Assembly: GCA_023230025.1 (NCBI GenBank)
Contig: JALNYD010000072.1
Coordinates: 1-11,059 of the forward strand
DNA: 11,059 bases
Source of the DNA: Candidatus Cloacimonadota bacterium
Lineage (GTDB): Bacteria; Cloacimonadota; Cloacimonadia; Cloacimonadales; Cloacimonadaceae
Direction: 5' to 3'
Position 1 is the first letter of the stretch; each line of letters begins with the position of its first letter. The notes under the pieces are model-generated. The model had not been told where the DNA came from, did not search any database, and worked only from the letters and a program-made list of their open reading frames with translations. The position numbers and the translations under genes are program-made. Positions 7,654 to 11,059 of this stretch are shown here, piece after piece.

Positions 7654-9618
7654 CTATCTTGCATCGTTTTTCACCAAAATATCTTCTGCTTTGTATATGA
7701 TCGTGAAGCGGGAGCCTTCAGACGGTTTACTGGAAATCTCCAATCTGCCCCCAGTATGCAAAATAGCTTCCAGCACAAAAACCAGTCCCATGCCAAAGCC
7801 CTTTTCATACATGGTTCCCTGCATACTAAATGATTTCCCGGTGAGGATTCGTTCGATCTGGTCTGAGCTCATTCCTATCCCCTGATCCTGGATTGAGATC
7901 CTGAGTTCAGGTTCACAATAATTAAGCTCCAGGGTGATGGTAGATCCCGGATGAGAGAACTTGATTGCGTTTGACATCAAGTTACGCACAATCAGCTTCA
8001 GACGATTGCGAACAAGCCTGATCATCAGGGGATCACAATTACTTTGAAAATTAACACTTATCCCCTTGGGGTATGCCGTTGATTCAGCTAGTTTGATCCC
8101 GCTGCGAAATGACTCGTTCAGTTCAAACACCTCGGGTTCTTCTTCCAGTCCAGCCTTGTATTTGCCGGCTATCTCCAGTAATTCGGAGATCAATTCCTCT
8201 GTGTCGCGAGCGGATTGATTAAGATATTTCAGCATGTCGTCATGTTGCTCTTTGAGCATACCCTTGCTCAGGAACTCCGCTGTTTGACTGATTGTCGCCA
8301 CAGGCCCCCGGACATCATGAGCGATGATAGAGATAATCCTGTTAAGCAGGGAATTGGTCGCCAGAAGCAGATTGTTTTTGGTTACCAGTTCTGCAGTTTT
8401 TCGCCTGATAATCTGATTGCTTTCCTCCAGGGCTATATTTTGGGTTTGATACATTTCCAGTTGTGATTCCAATTTACTTTGCAGATATTTTGATTCTGCC
8501 TGAGCAAAATGTAGTGGTGTATTATTCTTATGGATTCTATGCTCTAGAATCATCTCAACGCTTTGTGCCAAAAAGGCTTGAGCAAAGTCGTGCTTATACT
8601 GCCAGGCATCTTTGAGCATTGAATAAGCAGTTTTCTGAGCTTCCATATTATTGGTCTTATGTGCCATATCCCGCGCTCGTTGAGCACATTCGATAGCAGA
8701 GTCATAATCTGCTTCCTCAATTCCAATCAGTGCCAGGTTGTTCAAGATGGTTATCTCCATGGCGTCATCATGATATTTTTCGGCTAAATCGAGGGATTCC
8801 CTGTATATCTTTATTGCTGTAGCATAGTCTTTTTGAATGGTCTTTAGCGATGCCAGGTTGTTCAACACGATTGACATTTGATGCTCAGGCATATATCTGG
8901 CATAATAATCCATAGCCATTTCGGCATATTGCTCAGCTGGTTTCACCTCAGTCATGTCGGTGTAACATGCGCAAAGATTATTGTAGATCATGGCCAGTCG
9001 TTCGTTGTTGCCTTGATTCGCGTACAATTCCTTAGCGCATAGTAAGTATTCCAGCGCTTTTTCTGGTGATCCCGCAGCACGGTGCAGATTTGCCAGATTA
9101 TTGTAAATATCTGCTGCACCTTCAGTTTCTCCGCTCTTTTCCAGCAGGGATAAGGCAGCCAGATATGCATCAATGGCAGCTTTGGGTTTCAGGGCTTTAT
9201 TGTAAGCAACACCAAGATTGTTAGTATATAATACCCGGTCTGCTTCACTTAGTTCTTCTTCAAGCAGGCTTTCCCAGATTCCAATGGCTTCAAAGATCTC
9301 TCCCATAGCTTGTCTGACAAGTGCGATATTGTTCAAGGCACGCAGTTCCCAATCTCGATTTTGAAGTTTTTGTGCTAATGCTAAAACTTCAAGCAAAAGC
9401 TTCAGGGACTGCGGGAAATTCCCTTGTATGGCCTGTAAGTGAGCTCCAACCATTCGCATCTTCATATACAAGGGTTCTTCCTGGTGGATTGCTCCACAGT
9501 TTACCAGTTCTTCAAATCTGGCATAACGCATGGATATCTGATCACGGTTCAAGCCTGATTTCTGATCCAATACCTCATTGAAGCTTTCAAGATCTTGTTC
9601 TGATACATCTGAAGCCAT
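7654..9618 (-). CDS. Cytosolic TPR-domain sensor histidine kinase
   Basis: This kinase autophosphorylates on His from ATP and would pass the phosphate to a response regulator, which is not in the window. Its 654 residues contain no signal peptide or membrane segment, so it probably senses a cytosolic partner through its repeats. TPR array about 50-345: the helix motif NN(L/I)x recurs at 96, 133, 173, 213, 253 and 293, five of them exactly 40 residues apart. A helical, probably coiled-coil linker covers about 370-425. HisKA domain: phospho-acceptor H434 in IIAHDVRGPV. HATPase domain: N-box RNLMSNAIKFS (545-555), G1 box DQGIGM (578-583), G2 box KGFGMGL (606-612), then EGSRFTI (634-640). There is no receiver domain or DNA-binding domain. 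The start ATG 9618 has AAGGAGA 8 bases upstream. It lies upstream of, and in the same direction as, the two peptidase genes, but a terminator-like site intervenes. TPR kinases of this form are common in Bacteroidota and relatives. Confidence 0.93.
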   Translation of the reverse strand: MASDVSEQDLESFNEVLDQKSGLNRDQISMRYARFEELVNCGAIHQEEPLYMKMRMVGAHLQAIQGNFPQSLKLLLEVLALAQKLQNRDWELRALNNIALVRQAMGEIFEAIGIWESLLEEELSEADRVLYTNNLGVAYNKALKPKAAIDAYLAALSLLEKSGETEGAADIYNNLANLHRAAGSPEKALEYLLCAKELYANQGNNERLAMIYNNLCACYTDMTEVKPAEQYAEMAMDYYARYMPEHQMSIVLNNLASLKTIQKDYATAIKIYRESLDLAEKYHDDAMEITILNNLALIGIEEADYDSAIECAQRARDMAHKTNNMEAQKTAYSMLKDAWQYKHDFAQAFLAQSVEMILEHRIHKNNTPLHFAQAESKYLQSKLESQLEMYQTQNIALEESNQIIRRKTAELVTKNNLLLATNSLLNRIISIIAHDVRGPVATISQTAEFLSKGMLKEQHDDMLKYLNQSARDTEELISELLEIAGKYKAGLEEEPEVFELNESFRSGIKLAESTAYPKGISVNFQSNCDPLMIRLVRNRLKLIVRNLMSNAIKFSHPGSTITLELNYCEPELRISIQDQGIGMSSDQIERILTGKSFSMQGTMYEKGFGMGLVFVLEAILHTGGRLEISSKPSEGSRFTIIYKAEDILVKNDAR

Positions 9619-9655
9619 AAACTCGGTCTCCTTGATTGAGAATTATCTTAACATC

Positions 9656-9684
9656 AATTAATCAGGTATGGCAGCTTTTGTCAA
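9656..9684 (-). promoter_or_regulatory. Probable promoter of the histidine kinase gene
   Basis: On the minus strand TTGACA (9679-9684) is followed after 16 bases by ATTAAT, or after 17 by TTAATT. The -35 box is perfect and the -10 box poor. It lies about 40-65 bases before ATG 9618. Confidence 0.45.
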
Positions 9685-9748
9685 GTCAAATGATGCAGGC
9701 ATTCTTCCATATCTACCCAGCCAGATTTTCGTCTGCCATCAATAGCTT

Positions 9749-9772
9749 CTTCCCTCAATTCTTCCCTCAATT
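9749..9772. repeat. Perfect 2 x 12-bp tandem repeat
   Basis: CTTCCCTCAATT occurs twice in direct succession (9749-9760 and 9761-9772) with no mismatch. It lies about 65 bases upstream of the kinase -35 box. It may be a replication-slippage duplication or a pair of protein-binding sites. Confidence 0.9.
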
Positions 9773-9803
9773 TGTGTCAAAACCTCCAAACACTGGACAT
9801 CCC

Positions 9804-9883
9804 TGTTGGTTGTCCTCACGATGCCGTTACCTTGTGGTTACAAAAGTAACGGCAAAGTGACCACATCGTGACCACAACTAATG
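9804..9883. repeat. Long imperfect inverted repeat / hairpin
   Basis: The inner stem GCCGTTAC (9823-9830) with GTAACGGC (9846-9853) is perfect. The outer stem CACGAT (9817-9822) with ATCGTG (9865-9870) is perfect but offset by an 11-base bulge (9854-9864). Pairing continues outward as 9804-9813 with 9874-9883, including G-T pairs, after a two-base mismatch. The whole spans 80 bases. No T run follows on either strand, so it is not a standard terminator. It could be a structured RNA, a relic of a small mobile repeat, or overlapping operator sites. Confidence 0.7.
9857..9876 (+). promoter_or_regulatory. Two GTGACCACA direct repeats, 11-bp period
   Basis: GTGACCACA occurs at 9857-9865 and again at 9868-9876, one helical turn apart. 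Inverted relatives occur at 9832-9841 (GTAACCACAA when read on the minus strand, one mismatch) and 9808-9820 (CGTGAGGACAAC, two mismatches). The phasing suits a regulator binding one face of the helix between the two divergent promoters. The regulator is unknown. Confidence 0.4.
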
Positions 9884-9886
9884 TGG

Positions 9887-9905
9887 ATACGCCATTCTGG
9901 CGTGT
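9887..9905. repeat. Small perfect palindrome ACGCCA-TTC-TGGCGT
   Basis: A six-base perfect stem (9889-9894 with 9898-9903) has a three-base loop and can be lengthened by a G-T and an A-T pair. A second one, CGAAG-TG-CTTCG, lies at 9912-9923. They continue the hairpin cluster on the AlkD side. Confidence 0.6.
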
Positions 9906-9991
9906 GATGAACGAAGTGCTTCGAGGACTGTTGATTCTCAGACTTGCACTTTGCTCCGTATTCTAACACTCTGCGTACTTTGAAAATAAGC

Positions 9992-10020
9992 TTGACGTGA
10001 TACCCGCATTTCAATTAATG
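9992..10020 (+). promoter_or_regulatory. Candidate promoter of the AlkD-family gene
   Basis: TTGACG (9992-9997) is followed after 16 bases by ATTAAT (10014-10019). This resembles the candidate kinase promoter on the other strand (TTGACA, 16 bases, ATTAAT). A further -10-like TATACT lies at 10028-10033 but has no -35 box at proper spacing. Confidence 0.35.
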
Positions 10021-10063
10021 ACTGAAATATACTCGCTACCATAAGTTTACTTGGGAGAATACT

Positions 10064-10780
10064 ATGAAAAAAGATCAAGCTGCCTTTCTGAAGGCTATGC
10101 AGTCTCATGAGGACAAGGAAAAAGCCATCGGCAGTCAGCGTTTCTTTCGTACAGGCCCGGGAGAGTATGGCGAAGGTGACAAATTCTGGGGCTTAAGCGT
10201 TCCCGTTCAGCGCAGCATCTCCAGGGAGTACTATTCCAGGCTGTCTCTGGCTGATCTGGGCACTTTGATCAGGCACGAAGTTCATGAAGTGCGCCTTACC
10301 ACGGTTATGATGCTGGTGCTGAAGTATCAACACGCTGAAATCCTTGAAGCAAGAGCGGAAGTGGTGGAGCTCTTCATGAACTCCATGCTGTATATCAATA
10401 ACTGGGATCTGGTGGATACCTGTGCGCATCTGATATTGGGCGACTGGCTGCTGGATAAGGATTGGAGCATCTTGAAGGAACTTGCCGCAAGAGAACACCT
10501 CTGGACTCAACGCATAGCCATGATTGCAACCTATGCCTTTATTCGCAAAGGGGTGTATCAGCCGAGTCTGGAGATTGCTGATATTCTGATGGATCATAAG
10601 CACGACCTCATCCACAAGGCCGTTGGTTGGATGCTGCGCGAAGTGGGCAATAGGGATTATAAAACCGAATACAACTTTCTGCTGCCTCGCTATAAAACCA
10701 TGCCACGTACTATGTTGCGTTATGCCATTGAGAAGTTCAATGAGCCTGTGCGTCAGGCCTTCCTGAAGGGTTCCATATAA
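10064..10780 (+). CDS. DNA alkylation repair protein, AlkD family
   Basis: Members of this family are DNA glycosylases that remove N3- and N7-alkylated purines to start base excision repair in the cytosol. They are built from HEAT-like helical repeats. The 238-residue length is normal for the family, and the sequence is all-helical throughout. Family marks include FWGLSVPVQRSI (41-52), NNWDLVDTCAHLILGDWL (112-129), LWTQRIAMI (146-154) and HKAVGWMLREVG (184-195). By comparison with Bacillus AlkD recalled from memory, W114 and D118 match W109 and D113 (same spacing), and R150 and W189 match R148 and W187 (same spacing). The active-site set therefore seems intact, which favours a working enzyme over a dead paralogue. 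The start ATG 10064 has GGGAG 6 bases before it. It stands alone on the plus strand, divergent from the histidine kinase, and a hairpin follows. There is no sign of an alkylation-response operator. Confidence 0.93.
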   Translation: MKKDQAAFLKAMQSHEDKEKAIGSQRFFRTGPGEYGEGDKFWGLSVPVQRSISREYYSRLSLADLGTLIRHEVHEVRLTTVMMLVLKYQHAEILEARAEVVELFMNSMLYINNWDLVDTCAHLILGDWLLDKDWSILKELAAREHLWTQRIAMIATYAFIRKGVYQPSLEIADILMDHKHDLIHKAVGWMLREVGNRDYKTEYNFLLPRYKTMPRTMLRYAIEKFNEPVRQAFLKGSI

Positions 10781-10804
10781 TCCAGCCCCGAAGCAGGGTG
10801 TAAA

Positions 10805-10850
10805 CTTTGAATCAGGATTAACACTATCAGATTCAAAGCTTGCTTGTTTA
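10805..10850 (+). terminator. Possible terminator after the AlkD-family gene
   Basis: A perfect 9-bp stem, CTTTGAATC (10805-10813) with GATTCAAAG (10830-10838), has a 16-base loop. It is followed by the moderately T-rich CTTGCTTGTTTA and lies 24 bases after the stop codon. The stem is AT-rich, so termination may be weak. Confidence 0.45.
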
Positions 10851-10853
10851 TAG
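10839..10853 (+). promoter_or_regulatory. Weaker copy of the peptidase upstream element
   Basis: CTTGCTTGTTTATAG resembles CTTGCTTAATATATA found before both gingipain-like genes. Its TTGCTT starts 84 bases before ATG 10924, against 85 and 80 for the other two. As with the Arg-gingipain-like gene, it follows a hairpin directly, so it may only be a terminator tail. Other promoter-like sequence before this gene is the TATAAA at 10895-10900. Confidence 0.3.
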
Positions 10854-10910
10854 AAGTGAAGAACGATTTCCGGCAAATAGGCTCAATATTTGCATATAAA
10901 GCTTACATCA

Positions 10911-10917
10911 GGGGAGG
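10911..10917 (+). promoter_or_regulatory. Strong ribosome binding site of the exported protein gene
   Basis: GGGGAGG lies 6 bases before ATG 10924. It supports that start, and a signal peptide follows at once. Confidence 0.8.
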
Positions 10918-10923
10918 ATAAAG

Positions 10924-11059
10924 ATGAAACAAGTTCTGATTATTGTTCTATTAGCGCTTCCATTGGCCATGTTTGCGGCTTATCTGGAAGATATTCCCTC
11001 ACAGGTTAGCCAACCCGACGGCAGCCTGCTGAGTCTGTTTGCCAGCGGCGACGAATATG
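10924..11059 (+). CDS. Exported protein, N-terminus only; probably M6-type metalloprotease
   Basis: Only 45 codons are visible before the right edge. Residues 1-18 form a signal peptide (MKQVLIIVLLALPLAMFA, cleavage probably near AA-Y). The next stretch, IPSQVSQPDGSLLSLFASGDEY, has the spaced QPDG (30-33) and SGDE (41-44) motifs. These are typical of the region just after the signal peptide in M6-family (immune inhibitor A-like) secreted metalloproteases of Bacteroidota and relatives. The catalytic HExxH region would lie beyond the window, so the family is inferred from a short motif only. Other secreted FCB proteins share this N-terminal stretch. If right, it is the third secreted peptidase of the neighbourhood. 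It could form a unit with the upstream AlkD gene only by read-through. Confidence 0.6.
   Translation, partial: MKQVLIIVLLALPLAMFAAYLEDIPSQVSQPDGSLLSLFASGDEY

Larger units (their letters stand above)
9619..10063. other. Divergent intergenic region rich in repeats, no gene seen
   Basis: These 445 bases separate the minus-strand kinase from the plus-strand AlkD gene and hold the promoters of both. They also contain a 12-bp tandem repeat, a long imperfect hairpin, several related 9-11-bp elements and two small palindromes, listed separately. Short open frames here (for example about 9636-9860, plus) have no ribosome binding site and no recognisable protein sequence. A structured RNA in 9800-9925 is possible. 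Confidence 0.6.

Noticed and set aside
9619..10063. tRNA, CRISPR or insertion-sequence remnants in the repeat-rich intergenic region.
   Set aside because: No cloverleaf with a TTCGA-type arm, no regularly spaced repeats with unique spacers, and no transposase fragment in any frame were seen. The repeats are short and clustered.
10193..10876. Minus-strand open frame of 227 codons opposite the AlkD-family gene.
   Set aside because: It is a mirror of the AlkD coding sequence. It has no ribosome binding site, and the plus-strand frame has the conserved active-site residues.

Overview
The window looks like a chromosomal segment of a gut, digester or sediment bacterium of the FCB superphylum, most likely Candidatus Cloacimonadota or a close relative. 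This is inferred from the very large secreted multidomain proteins, the C-terminal domain that begins with a PNPFNP box (FlgD-Ig-like / type IX sorting-domain family), and the soluble TPR-histidine kinase. No marker gene fixes the taxonomy.

Layout. On the minus strand, from right to left, lie a cytosolic TPR sensor histidine kinase (7654-9618), a 1258-residue lysine-gingipain-like peptidase (3635-7411) and a second, arginine-gingipain-like peptidase (3515 running off the left edge; 1171 codons visible). On the plus strand, from left to right, lie an AlkD-family DNA alkylation repair protein (10064-10780) and the first 45 codons of another exported protein, probably an M6-type metalloprotease (10924 to the right edge). 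The divergent intergenic region 9619-10063 has no gene. It carries a cluster of inverted and direct repeats.

Main result. Two peptidase family C25 (gingipain) genes lie in tandem, separated by a terminator and what looks like a fresh promoter. Both keep the His-Cys catalytic pair. The left one keeps the specificity Asp, the S1 Trp and most surrounding residues of RgpB. The right one keeps the NCC motif and the WxEDYxW motif holding the Lys-selecting Asp of Kgp. Together they would make a complementary trypsin-like Arg plus Lys digestion pair outside Porphyromonas. Their non-catalytic halves share one architecture: Ig-like domain, two CARDB-like domains, jelly-roll adhesin-like module, ASH-like domain and PNPFNP domain.

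Regulation. Both gingipain-like genes have the same element, TCTTGCTTAATATATA, about 80 bases before their start codons. A weaker version lies at the same distance before the exported gene at the right edge, which may point to co-regulation of secreted peptidases. The histidine kinase has no response regulator in the window; a link to the peptidases is possible but not shown.
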